From the NCBI GenBank assembly GCA_013289715.1, contig JABCZJ010000023.1, positions 1 to 63,834 of the forward strand: 63,834 nt of DNA, given 5' to 3'. The DNA comes from Acidobacteriota bacterium. Lineage in GTDB: Bacteria > Acidobacteriota > Terriglobia > Acidiferrales > UBA7541. The notes beneath the pieces are model-generated. The model was not told where the DNA came from. It saw nothing but the letters and a program-made list of their open reading frames with translations, and searched no databases. The position numbers were made by a program, and so were the translations under genes. Shown here one piece after another: positions 25,492 through 33,258 of the stretch (positions are counted from its first letter, which is position 1; every line of letters begins with the position of its first letter).

Positions 25492-26685
25492 GTGGCTACC
25501 TTCGTGAGCGAAGAGCTCCGCGCAACGGCCCCATCAAAATGGGCGAAGCTGCAGAATTTCGCGCACAACCTCAAGACGAAAGCCAAACGCACGGTCTGGA
25601 GATCCAAGGATGGCTGGCGCCAACTCACCGCCGGCATGGAGGCTGCGGACCTCTGGGTGCAATTCAAAGCCGAAGCCCACGCGAGTTCGCGCTTGTACAA
25701 GCAGGACGTTGACTGGCGCGCCGTGGATTCGCAAAAAGCCTGGAAGCAGCCATTCAAGATTGTGGCGGCGCTGTTTGCCGGAATCTTGAAAAAGCTCTCG
25801 CCCGCCCGGCGGGTGTTGTTGGTATTCAGCCTGCTTCTGGCTTGCCTCTCGGTCATAGGTGTTCAGTTTCTCCTCATCACCACGCAAGTGGAATTTCTCC
25901 TGGCGTTTGTCGGTCTGCTCGTCCTCTTGGTCATGGTTCTGGGCGATCATGTGGCGATGAAGCGCGACATCGAAATTGCGCGAGAAATCCAGCGCTGGCT
26001 GGTGCCGCGCGTTCCACCCGAAGTTCCGGGAATTGATATGGCTTTTGCCACGCGCCCCGCCAACACCGTGGCCGGAGACTACTACGACGCATTTCGTCGC
26101 GCCGCTGATGGTCCGCTGCTGATCGCCGTCGCAGACGTTTCCGGCAAGAGCGTGCCTGCGGCGATGCTCATGGCGAATTTTCAGGCCAGTCTTCGCGCGC
26201 TTGCCGGTGCTCCAGGGTCGCTCTCGCAGCTCGTCACCGACTTGAATCGGCTGGCCTGCGGCAACAATCTGAACGGCCGCCGCTTCACCACCGCGTTCCT
26301 GGCGGAATTGAACCCTGCGACGGGCGAGCTCAGCTATCTTTCTGCCGGCCACAACCCCCCAATGCTCGTGCGCCAAGACGGCAGCATCGAGCGGCTGAAC
26401 TCTGACAGCATGCCGCTCGGAATCGAACTGACCGAGAAGTTTGTAGCGGGTAAGACAGTCCTCGAACTCAACGATCTTCTGGTGATTTACACCGATGGAG
26501 TCACCGAGGCGCAGAACGAAAGAGCCGAACAGTTTGGTGAAGCACGCCTGCTCGCTTTGCTGCAACCGAGAATAAAGGAACGAGCCGCGGTAACACTCTC
26601 GGGAATCATGAAACGTCTCGATGAGTTTGTGGGTGTTGCGCCGCAGTATGACGACATTACCTGCCTGGTCGTCAGCCGGAATTAG
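25492..26685 (+). CDS. Membrane-anchored PP2C/SpoIIE-type serine phosphatase (RsbU-like)
   Basis: A 397-aa protein starting with GTG. A charged N-terminus (about 1-100) leads to two membrane helices (about 105-150: VLLVFSLLLACLSVIGVQFL and FLLAFVGLLVLLVMVL). Then comes a SpoIIE domain with AREIQRWLVPRVPPEVPGIDMAF, VAGDYYDAF (metal-binding Asp), VADVSGKSVPAAMLMA, SAGHNPPMLV, YTDGVTEAQN and YDDITCLVV. These are all the acidic metal positions of the family. Such enzymes dephosphorylate anti-sigma-factor antagonists in partner-switching control. No antagonist gene is adjacent. Confidence 0.9.
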   Translation: MATFVSEELRATAPSKWAKLQNFAHNLKTKAKRTVWRSKDGWRQLTAGMEAADLWVQFKAEAHASSRLYKQDVDWRAVDSQKAWKQPFKIVAALFAGILKKLSPARRVLLVFSLLLACLSVIGVQFLLITTQVEFLLAFVGLLVLLVMVLGDHVAMKRDIEIAREIQRWLVPRVPPEVPGIDMAFATRPANTVAGDYYDAFRRAADGPLLIAVADVSGKSVPAAMLMANFQASLRALAGAPGSLSQLVTDLNRLACGNNLNGRRFTTAFLAELNPATGELSYLSAGHNPPMLVRQDGSIERLNSDSMPLGIELTEKFVAGKTVLELNDLLVIYTDGVTEAQNERAEQFGEARLLALLQPRIKERAAVTLSGIMKRLDEFVGVAPQYDDITCLVVSRN

Positions 26686-26720
26686 CAGAGAGTGACTAGC
26701 CGCGGCGGCCGCGGTTCAGG

Positions 26721-27926
26721 TCAGCAGCGCTCGATGATCGCCGCGATTCCCTGGCCGACTCCAATGCACATCGTACACAGCGCATATCGTCCTTTGATCG
26801 CCTGCAACTGATACATCGCCGTGGTCACCAGCCGCGCACCGCTGGCGCCCAACGGGTGTCCGATCGCGATCGCTCCGCCGTTGGGGTTCACGTGGGACGC
26901 GTCGTCGGGCAATCCCAGTTCTCTTGTCACCGCGAGAGCCTGTGCGGCGAACGCTTCATTCAGTTCGATCACGTCCAGCTGTGAAATTTTCAGCCCGGTT
27001 TTTTCCAACAGTTTTTTCGTCGCCGGCGCTGGCCCGATTCCCATGATCCGCGGAGCCACTCCAGCGGTTGCCGCCGCGAGCATACGCGCGCGCGGCGTCA
27101 AGCGATGCTTCGTAACGGCCGTTTGCGACGCCAGCAGCAGCGCACAGGCGCCGTCGTTCACACCGGATGCATTTCCGGCGGTCACGGTTCCGTGCGGCTT
27201 GACGATCGGTTTCAGCTTCGCCAGCCCGTCCAGCGTCGTGTCCGGACGCGGATGCTCGTCCGTAGCAAAAATCTTCGCATCGCCTTTTTTCTGCGGCACG
27301 GGCACCGCAACGATCTCCTGCGCGAAAAAGCCGGCGGCATTCGCGCGTGCCCAGCGCTGCTGCGTGCGATACGCAAAAGCATCCTGGTCCGCGCGGCCCA
27401 CGTGAAATTCCTCCGCGACGTTCTCCGCGGTTTCCGGCATCGAATCCACTCCGTATTTCGCCTTCATCAGCGGATTGATGAAGCGCCAGCCAAGCGTGGT
27501 ATCGAAAGTCTCCGCGTTGCGGCTGAAGGCGCTGTCCGCCTTGCCCGTCACAAACGGAGCGCGCGTCATGCTTTCTACTCCGCCGGCAATCATCAGATCG
27601 GTCTCTCCGGATTTAATCGCGCGCGCTGCGACGCCCACTGCGTCCAGGCTCGAGCCGCACAACCGGTTCACCGTCGCGCCCGGCACTGCCTTGGGCAATC
27701 CCGCCAGCAGCAGCGCCATGCGCGCCACGTTGCGATTGTCTTCACCGGCCTGGTTCGCGCATCCGTAGATCACGTCATCTACCGCCGCCCAATCCACCGC
27801 GGAATTTCGCTCCTGCAGCGCGCGAATCGGAATCGCTGCAAGATCGTCGGTGCGAATCGTCGCCAGCGCACCGCCGTAGCGGCCAAAAGGCGTGCGTACT
27901 GCATCACAAATGAAAACTTCGTTCAC
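26721..27926 (-). CDS. pcaF: Acetyl-CoA acyltransferase / beta-ketoadipyl-CoA thiolase
   Basis: A 401-aa thiolase. GTG at 27926 with GGAG upstream gives the family N-terminus VNEVFICDAVRTPFGRYGG; the longer frame is rejected. The nucleophile is Cys90 (NRLCGSSLDAV), and the C-terminal GGAIAIGHPLGASGAR and CTMCIGVGQG hold the catalytic His and second Cys. The N-terminus and the phrase RTDDLAAIPIRAL are closest to PcaF/PaaJ, which cleave 3-oxoadipyl-CoA to succinyl-CoA and acetyl-CoA. No other aromatic-degradation gene is nearby, so general degradative acetyl-CoA acetyltransferase activity remains possible. Convergent with the phosphatase gene, with a small CCGCGG palindrome between them. Confidence 0.85.
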   Translation of the reverse strand: MNEVFICDAVRTPFGRYGGALATIRTDDLAAIPIRALQERNSAVDWAAVDDVIYGCANQAGEDNRNVARMALLLAGLPKAVPGATVNRLCGSSLDAVGVAARAIKSGETDLMIAGGVESMTRAPFVTGKADSAFSRNAETFDTTLGWRFINPLMKAKYGVDSMPETAENVAEEFHVGRADQDAFAYRTQQRWARANAAGFFAQEIVAVPVPQKKGDAKIFATDEHPRPDTTLDGLAKLKPIVKPHGTVTAGNASGVNDGACALLLASQTAVTKHRLTPRARMLAAATAGVAPRIMGIGPAPATKKLLEKTGLKISQLDVIELNEAFAAQALAVTRELGLPDDASHVNPNGGAIAIGHPLGASGARLVTTAMYQLQAIKGRYALCTMCIGVGQGIAAIIERC

Positions 27927-28139
27927 AAATTTTCTCCAATCGGTTCGATGAAGAAGCCGCCAATCTCGATTCGTCGTCGGCGCGAACCCCACACGGTGCC
28001 ATGGCGCGTGAGCACAAACTCGCGAGCGCGATTATCGGCTGGCGCACGATATTTCCTTCCCTAGTATATCCGACCATACGCCATGTTCTGCGGTCCTGGG
28101 TGCTTCACAGGAAATATAAACTTCGTGTAAGCTATCGCC

Positions 28140-28550
28140 ATGAGCGAAAAAATCCGCAAGAGCGACGCCGAATGGCGCGCACAGCTAGACGAGAATCAAT
28201 ACCATGTCACGCGCAAGCAGGGAACTGAGCCGCCCTTCACGGGCGCATACGAAAACGAGGAAGCCGAAGGGACCTACGTATGCGTTTGCTGCGGCCAGCC
28301 GCTGTTTTCATCCGACGCGAAATTTCATTCCGGCTCAGGCTGGCCCAGCTATTACCAACCGGTCGCGGCCGATCATGTGGAACTAAAACGCGATAGCAGC
28401 CACGGCATGGTCCGTACCGAAGCCATCTGCAGCCGCTGCGATGCGCATCTGGGTCACGTCTTCGACGACGGCCCCGATCCAACCGGCCTGCGCTTCTGCA
28501 TCAATTCCGCTTCGCTAAAGCTCGAGGAAAAAAAGAAAGACGAGAAGTAA
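28140..28550 (+). CDS. msrB: Peptide methionine (R)-S-oxide reductase
   Basis: A 136-aa MsrB. Zinc is held by Cys48/Cys51 and Cys97/Cys100 (CVCCG and CSRCD). The catalytic Cys120 is in LRFCINSASL. GSGWPSY and HLGHVFDDGP are the usual active-site strands. It reduces R-methionine sulfoxide in oxidised proteins. There is no signal peptide, so it is cytoplasmic. Full length. Confidence 0.95.
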   Translation: MSEKIRKSDAEWRAQLDENQYHVTRKQGTEPPFTGAYENEEAEGTYVCVCCGQPLFSSDAKFHSGSGWPSYYQPVAADHVELKRDSSHGMVRTEAICSRCDAHLGHVFDDGPDPTGLRFCINSASLKLEEKKKDEK

Positions 28551-28560
28551 GCGTTCGACG

Positions 28561-28588
28561 CGCGGCGCTGACAGATCTTTGCGCCGCG
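28561..28588. terminator. Bidirectional hairpin between msrB and the convergent lipoprotein gene
   Basis: CGCGGCGC (28561-28568) pairs perfectly with GCGCCGCG (28581-28588) across a 12-nt loop, in the 50-bp space between two convergent genes. No U-tract is seen. Confidence 0.45.
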
Positions 28589-28600
28589 TCGACACGCAGC

Positions 28601-31339
28601 CTAGTGGTTGAAGTAAATAACCTCAGGATGCCCGTTCCCAGGATTCGAATCGGTGGAGATCCCGCGGAAACTACTCGGCGACACGATGTAGAAAACCATC
28701 CCCGCCGGTAATCCGATCGTGGAACCAATCTGCATCGTCCCGCGCCCGTTGGCTGCCACCACGTAATTCGGGATGACCACCGATTGATCCGTGTGCGGTG
28801 TCCCGTCGTTATCCGCTTCGTCCAGGATTCCCGTCATGGTCCCGTTGCCGGTAAGCGAATCCAGCTGTCCAGTAATATTCAGAGCCGCCGGATCCAGCGT
28901 GGTTTCGGCGCTGAGCGTGTATCCGCCCAGTATCGAGGTGCTCGCAAACGGCGCAGTGGAAGTTTGCGCATCAAGCAGGCCGTAACTGACCGCGGGATCG
29001 GAACCGATCAATATTCCCTGATTCGGCCCGGTCAAATAAGCTGCGGCAAATCGCGCTCCCAATCCCGTAAACGCGATCCGCCCATTCGTGCTGGGGTCTG
29101 GGGTATAGGTTCCAGCGGCCGCGTTGTTCGCAGTGACCGCGCCTCCATCATTTTGGTCGTAGGTGACATTCGCTTCGTTGCTTCCGCCCGGGGTAGTCAC
29201 GCCGGTAAGAAGGCCGGCAAGAACGCTGGCGTTCGAGCCGTCTAAGCCGCTGCCGGTTACCACGCTCGTTCCGTGCAATGCCGTCGCATCGAACGCCGTG
29301 GAGGGCTGTTGCAGGAACATCTCGCCCGCCAGACGCGGGTGCGTCGCATCGGTAGGATCCACGGCGATCAAGAAAAGATCAGATGGTGATACGAAGTAGA
29401 AAGTGTATGACGGGGGCGGGTTAACGGTAGTCGACCCCGGAATCTGGTAGGTCAAAACCAAAATACCCTTGCTGTTGCTCGAGCCCAGCGAAAAAGTTGC
29501 CGTAAACTGGACCGCTGAATTGTAAGTTCCGCCGTCGTTGACGTCGAACATTCCCGGAGTAAGCTGCGACAGGCCGTCCGCGTGCGCGACTCCCACAATC
29601 ACTTCGGACTTTCCGGTGTTGTCCTGCCCGTCGAGCTCAATTACATAATTTCCGCTGAAACTGGCGGCGGACGCCGCGCCTCCAACCACCGGCTTGATGA
29701 TTCCGGATCCATGCGTCTGCGGCGTGCCGATCGGGTCGTTCTCGATCATGTGGAAGTTCCCGCCGGAATCCTCAGCCAGCAGATAATTCGTCGTGGACAT
29801 CGCTCCCTTGCTGTTCGTCGTGATCCACTGCATCGTGCCGCGCCCATCACTCCCCACACTGTAAGTGCCACTAAACGTGGAGCCGGTGAAGACTCCCAGC
29901 GTGCCGCCCGAACGGTTGCTGTCCGCCTCGCCGGCAATAATCGTGCCGGTTCCGTTGGCGTTGAAGTTACCCGCCATCTCAACGTTTCCGCCCGAATCGA
30001 AGCCATGGAAAAGAAAGCTGTAGGCGCCGCTGAACAGCGAATTGGTAATCGCGGTTCCGGGGTTGATTACAATGCTCAGGGATTGCGGCGTCGATGTCGT
30101 CGAATTGGAGTCTTCCACTCGCACCGCGAAGTTAGTGGGCGTCGGCGGAGTTGTGGCCAGAATTGGTACGCCGGAGATGATGCCCGTCGCCGGGTCCAGT
30201 TTCAGGCCCGAAGGAAGCTGGCCGTTGGTTATAGCCCACGTGTATGGCGGCACTCCACCGGTAGCCACCAGGCTGGCGTTATAGCCCACGGCAACGTCGC
30301 CGGAAGGCAGCGGTGGCGTCACCGCCTGCAGCGGCGACACAGTGATCACTGAGATCGTTACGCCGGCCGTCGAAGTGAACGTCTGCGGCGGTATGGCAGA
30401 ATCGGTGACCGTCGGAAAAAATCTATAAACGCCGGGGGTCGTTGGCGTGCCGCTGATTAATCCGGACGAAGGCGTCAGCGTAAGTCCTGGAGGCAAAGTC
30501 CCCGCCGGCACGCTCCACGTCAAAGGCGGAACACCGCCCGCAGAAGCAATCGCGGAGCTATAAAATGTGCCGGTAATCCCGTTAGCCATCGCCGTCGAAG
30601 TGATGGAGAGCGGAGGCGGTGGATTAATCGTGATCGTGTAGATCGGCGAAGGCACGGTTAGCGGCGGCGTCCCAAAGTCGGTGGCGTTAATCGTAAACGT
30701 GGACGTTCCGAAACGGGTGGGAGTTCCGATGACGGTTCCAACGCTGTTGAGTTTAAGGCCCGCAGGCAGAGTGCCAGTCCCCATCGAATAGGTAATCGGT
30801 GCGACTCCGCCAGAAGTAATAATTGTTTGGTTGTAGGCAACGCCGTTGGCGCCGTTCGGCAGAGAGGTAGTCGTGAACGTCACCGGCAGATCGATCGTGA
30901 TCGTTGACGTCGCGGTTACGCTGCCATTGGCCTTGGCAATGGCTTCCAGGCTTACGGATATGCCGGTGGTGAGGCCCGATGGGGCGGTGTAGGTCACGCC
31001 CGTAGCGGTGATGTTGGTCAGGGTGCCGCAACTCGTCCCGGCGCATCCGGAACCGGTAAGCGGCTGCCAGGTGACTCCCAGGTTCTTCGTATCATTGCCG
31101 AGCGTCGCGACAAAAAGGAGCGACTCCCCCTGGTCCATGCTGGCGGTTTTCGGCGTGACCGCCAGCGTGATCGAACCATTCCCGCCGCCGCAGCTCGATA
31201 TGAACGTCAGGCATAGAAACGCAATCAAAGCGCACGCGAGCGACAGTAGGCCGCTCGTGCGCACGCCATCGTTGCTGCTTCCGTTTTTCCGCAGCGCCAA
31301 AAACCTCATCATTCGGGCATACACCTTCAATGTCGTCAT
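28601..31339 (-). CDS. Large lipoprotein with putative Ig-like (He_PIG) repeats
   Basis: From ATG 31339 (AAGG upstream) this is 912 aa; the frame continues to 31597 but that extension has no features. A hydrophobic segment ends in the lipobox FISSC with Cys50, followed by GGG, so it should be a lipoprotein. Residues about 55-150 resemble a bacterial Ig-like domain. Three to four He_PIG repeats follow, recognisable by G-T-L-P-x-G-L-x-L...G-x-I-x-G-T-P phrases. The C-terminal 400 residues are a repeated beta-rich region with G-x-Y and N-x-D-G-x patterns typical of acidobacterial surface proteins. A surface or outer-membrane role is inferred. Function unknown. Confidence 0.8.
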   Translation of the reverse strand: MTTLKVYARMMRFLALRKNGSSNDGVRTSGLLSLACALIAFLCLTFISSCGGGNGSITLAVTPKTASMDQGESLLFVATLGNDTKNLGVTWQPLTGSGCAGTSCGTLTNITATGVTYTAPSGLTTGISVSLEAIAKANGSVTATSTITIDLPVTFTTTSLPNGANGVAYNQTIITSGGVAPITYSMGTGTLPAGLKLNSVGTVIGTPTRFGTSTFTINATDFGTPPLTVPSPIYTITINPPPPLSITSTAMANGITGTFYSSAIASAGGVPPLTWSVPAGTLPPGLTLTPSSGLISGTPTTPGVYRFFPTVTDSAIPPQTFTSTAGVTISVITVSPLQAVTPPLPSGDVAVGYNASLVATGGVPPYTWAITNGQLPSGLKLDPATGIISGVPILATTPPTPTNFAVRVEDSNSTTSTPQSLSIVINPGTAITNSLFSGAYSFLFHGFDSGGNVEMAGNFNANGTGTIIAGEADSNRSGGTLGVFTGSTFSGTYSVGSDGRGTMQWITTNSKGAMSTTNYLLAEDSGGNFHMIENDPIGTPQTHGSGIIKPVVGGAASAASFSGNYVIELDGQDNTGKSEVIVGVAHADGLSQLTPGMFDVNDGGTYNSAVQFTATFSLGSSNSKGILVLTYQIPGSTTVNPPPSYTFYFVSPSDLFLIAVDPTDATHPRLAGEMFLQQPSTAFDATALHGTSVVTGSGLDGSNASVLAGLLTGVTTPGGSNEANVTYDQNDGGAVTANNAAAGTYTPDPSTNGRIAFTGLGARFAAAYLTGPNQGILIGSDPAVSYGLLDAQTSTAPFASTSILGGYTLSAETTLDPAALNITGQLDSLTGNGTMTGILDEADNDGTPHTDQSVVIPNYVVAANGRGTMQIGSTIGLPAGMVFYIVSPSSFRGISTDSNPGNGHPEVIYFNH

Positions 31340-31676
31340 AGCACCTTGGATTTCTTTTCGGATCCGCCCGGAACGGAGGGAGTTGCTCCCACGTCGAACC
31401 ATTGGCTCATTAAACGAAACTAGTTGAATAACAAAACCGCCGCAGCGTGTCAACGCACATCTCCACCCGGCCGTCGGCTCGCTGCCGGCCTCAAAAGGCT
31501 GTACCACCTGCGAATTGATCTGCGATAATGCGCCCCATCGGTCAGCCATAAGGATGCAGACTGGGCGAACCTCGTTGCCCGGCCTCATCCGGCACAATCA
31601 GCGGCTGCGGCCGACCGCCCGTATGCGGCCTGAGGGTCGCAGAGTTCTAATAGCACGTAGTGCAGGGGACAGCGCG
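31340..31676. other. 337-bp divergent region between lipoprotein and BlaI genes
   Basis: No gene seen. A short palindrome GCACgtaGTGC (31653-31663) lies 13 bp before the GTG of the BlaI-like gene and could be its own operator. Confidence 0.4.
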
Positions 31677-32123
31677 GTGATTCATTTTCTGAGAAAACGC
31701 GGCGCGGTTCGCACGAATCGCGGCGGGCCATCGACGTTGGGACCTCTGGAATCCCAAGTGATGGACATCCTCTGGGCGCGCGGCGACAGTAACGTGCGCG
31801 AAGTTGCCGGACGCTTAGCCCGTCCCTTGGCGTACACCACAGTAATGACCACGCTCGACCGCCTCTTCAAGAAAGGTCTGTTGCAGCGCCACAGAATCGA
31901 CCGCGCATTTATCTACACTCCGCGGTTGGCACGGCGGGACTGGGAGCGCCAAATCGCTCGCGAATTCGTGGCCGGTTTTTTGGCCGGGCCTCACAACTCC
32001 CGCCAGCTTCTGATCTCAGGTCTTCTGGACGCCGTCGGCCAGCATGACGCCGCACTCCTGGAGGAACTGGAAAAAAAGATCCAATCGAAGCGCAAAGAAA
32101 TCTCCGGAGGACGGCGTTCGTGA
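31677..32123 (+). CDS. BlaI/MecI/CopY-family winged-helix repressor
   Basis: A 148-aa protein. GTG at 31677 is preferred because AGGGGA lies 8-13 nt upstream and the frame before it is poor. GPLESQVMDILWARGDSNVREVAGRL and YTTVMTTLDRLFKKGLLQR are the diagnostic winged-helix core of the family; the C-terminal helix is for dimerisation. Its stop overlaps the start of the M56 gene (GTGA). Family members repress their operon until cleaved by the partner protease. Confidence 0.9.
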   Translation: MIHFLRKRGAVRTNRGGPSTLGPLESQVMDILWARGDSNVREVAGRLARPLAYTTVMTTLDRLFKKGLLQRHRIDRAFIYTPRLARRDWERQIAREFVAGFLAGPHNSRQLLISGLLDAVGQHDAALLEELEKKIQSKRKEISGGRRS

Positions 32124-33103
32124 ATTCCGCTTATTTATTGCGCCTGGCGCTTTTGTGTTGCGCATCATTTTTGCTGATCTACGTGGCTGCTGCTACGTTC
32201 GTCGCGCTACTCGCCCCTGCGGCACTCCGCCTCGCAGCAGGGATGAATCCGCGAACCGCCGCGCGTTTTCTCTACGCGATGCGCATGCTGCCGCTGATCG
32301 TCTCTGTCCTCGCCACCATCGCCCTATGCATCCCGAGCTATCTATGGCTGGAGCCGCAAGGCACGCCTGAGAAAATTGGATTCGCCTGCCTGTTTGCCGC
32401 GCTGCTCACCGCCACACTCTGGTGCGTTTCGCTCGCGCGGGCAGCCGCGTCAATCCTCCACTCCAGTAGATGGACGCGAGCCTTGCCCAAATCGCACCGG
32501 GCCATTCGCCTGGCCGGCGAATCGTGCCGCGTTTCATTGATCGAGGTGGAAGCTCCGCTCCTGGTATTAACCGGCCTGTTTCGCTCTCAAGTTGTGCTTT
32601 CGCGCGGCGTGCAACGCGCGCTATCTCCGGAACAATTGGACGCTGCGCTGCGCCATGAGGATGTGCACCGTACCGCGCGTGACAATTTCAAACGCCTGCT
32701 CGTGCTGCTGGCTCCCGCGACATGGCCGTTCTCCGGAGCGCTGCTCGCGCTGGAACGCGATTGGGCCAAACTCTCGGAATGGGCCGCGGATGATGAGGCG
32801 ACGCATGGCGACGCACGCATGCGACTCGAGCTTGCTGCGGCCCTTGTCTCCGTCGCGCAGCTTGGCAACGCTCCTCGGCAGCTGCTGCTCAGTGCGTCAC
32901 TCGTCGCCGATGACCGCGATCTAACCGCGCGCGTCCTTCGCCTGATCGAAGGCAAAGCCACGTCGCCCTCGAAATCGCCTTGGTACGCGCATGGGTTGGC
33001 GATCTCAGCCGCGCTGCTTGCGGTTTGCGCCACCGCTGCAGTGATTCTGCGGCCTGCCACTCTCTACGCCGTGCATCAACTCCTCGAGCATCTGTTGCGC
33101 TAA
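32120..33103 (+). CDS. M56-type membrane zinc metallopeptidase (BlaR1-like sensor protease)
   Basis: A 327-aa membrane protein, start GTG overlapping the repressor stop. It has hydrophobic helices near residues 8-32, 58-77 and 88-112, then the zinc motif H179-E180-D-V-H183 (ALRHEDVHRTARDN), with Glu220 in SEWAADDEAT as a likely third ligand, and a last membrane helix near 300-320. The order repressor-protease is that of blaI-blaR1 modules. It lacks a C-terminal beta-lactam sensor domain, so the signal is unknown; such short pairs are common in this phylum. Confidence 0.85.
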   Translation: MNSAYLLRLALLCCASFLLIYVAAATFVALLAPAALRLAAGMNPRTAARFLYAMRMLPLIVSVLATIALCIPSYLWLEPQGTPEKIGFACLFAALLTATLWCVSLARAAASILHSSRWTRALPKSHRAIRLAGESCRVSLIEVEAPLLVLTGLFRSQVVLSRGVQRALSPEQLDAALRHEDVHRTARDNFKRLLVLLAPATWPFSGALLALERDWAKLSEWAADDEATHGDARMRLELAAALVSVAQLGNAPRQLLLSASLVADDRDLTARVLRLIEGKATSPSKSPWYAHGLAISAALLAVCATAAVILRPATLYAVHQLLEHLLR

Positions 33104-33258
33104 ATTTCGCCCACGCATTTCGCTCTCTGCCTGTTCCGCGAGCCTGCCACTCACCGGTGGCGTCGACTACGATCCGTAGTAGTAGATCCATTTCTCCGGT
33201 AACGTGACGCCGCTTCCGCCAAACCGACGAACAAGCTGGCGAATAACAGGAGCGGATC

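Noticed and set aside
26700..26714. CCGCGG-CGG-CCGCGG palindrome between the phosphatase and thiolase genes
   Set aside because: Could be a bidirectional terminator, but only a 6-bp stem with a 3-nt loop in very GC-rich DNA and no U-tract; not listed as a feature.
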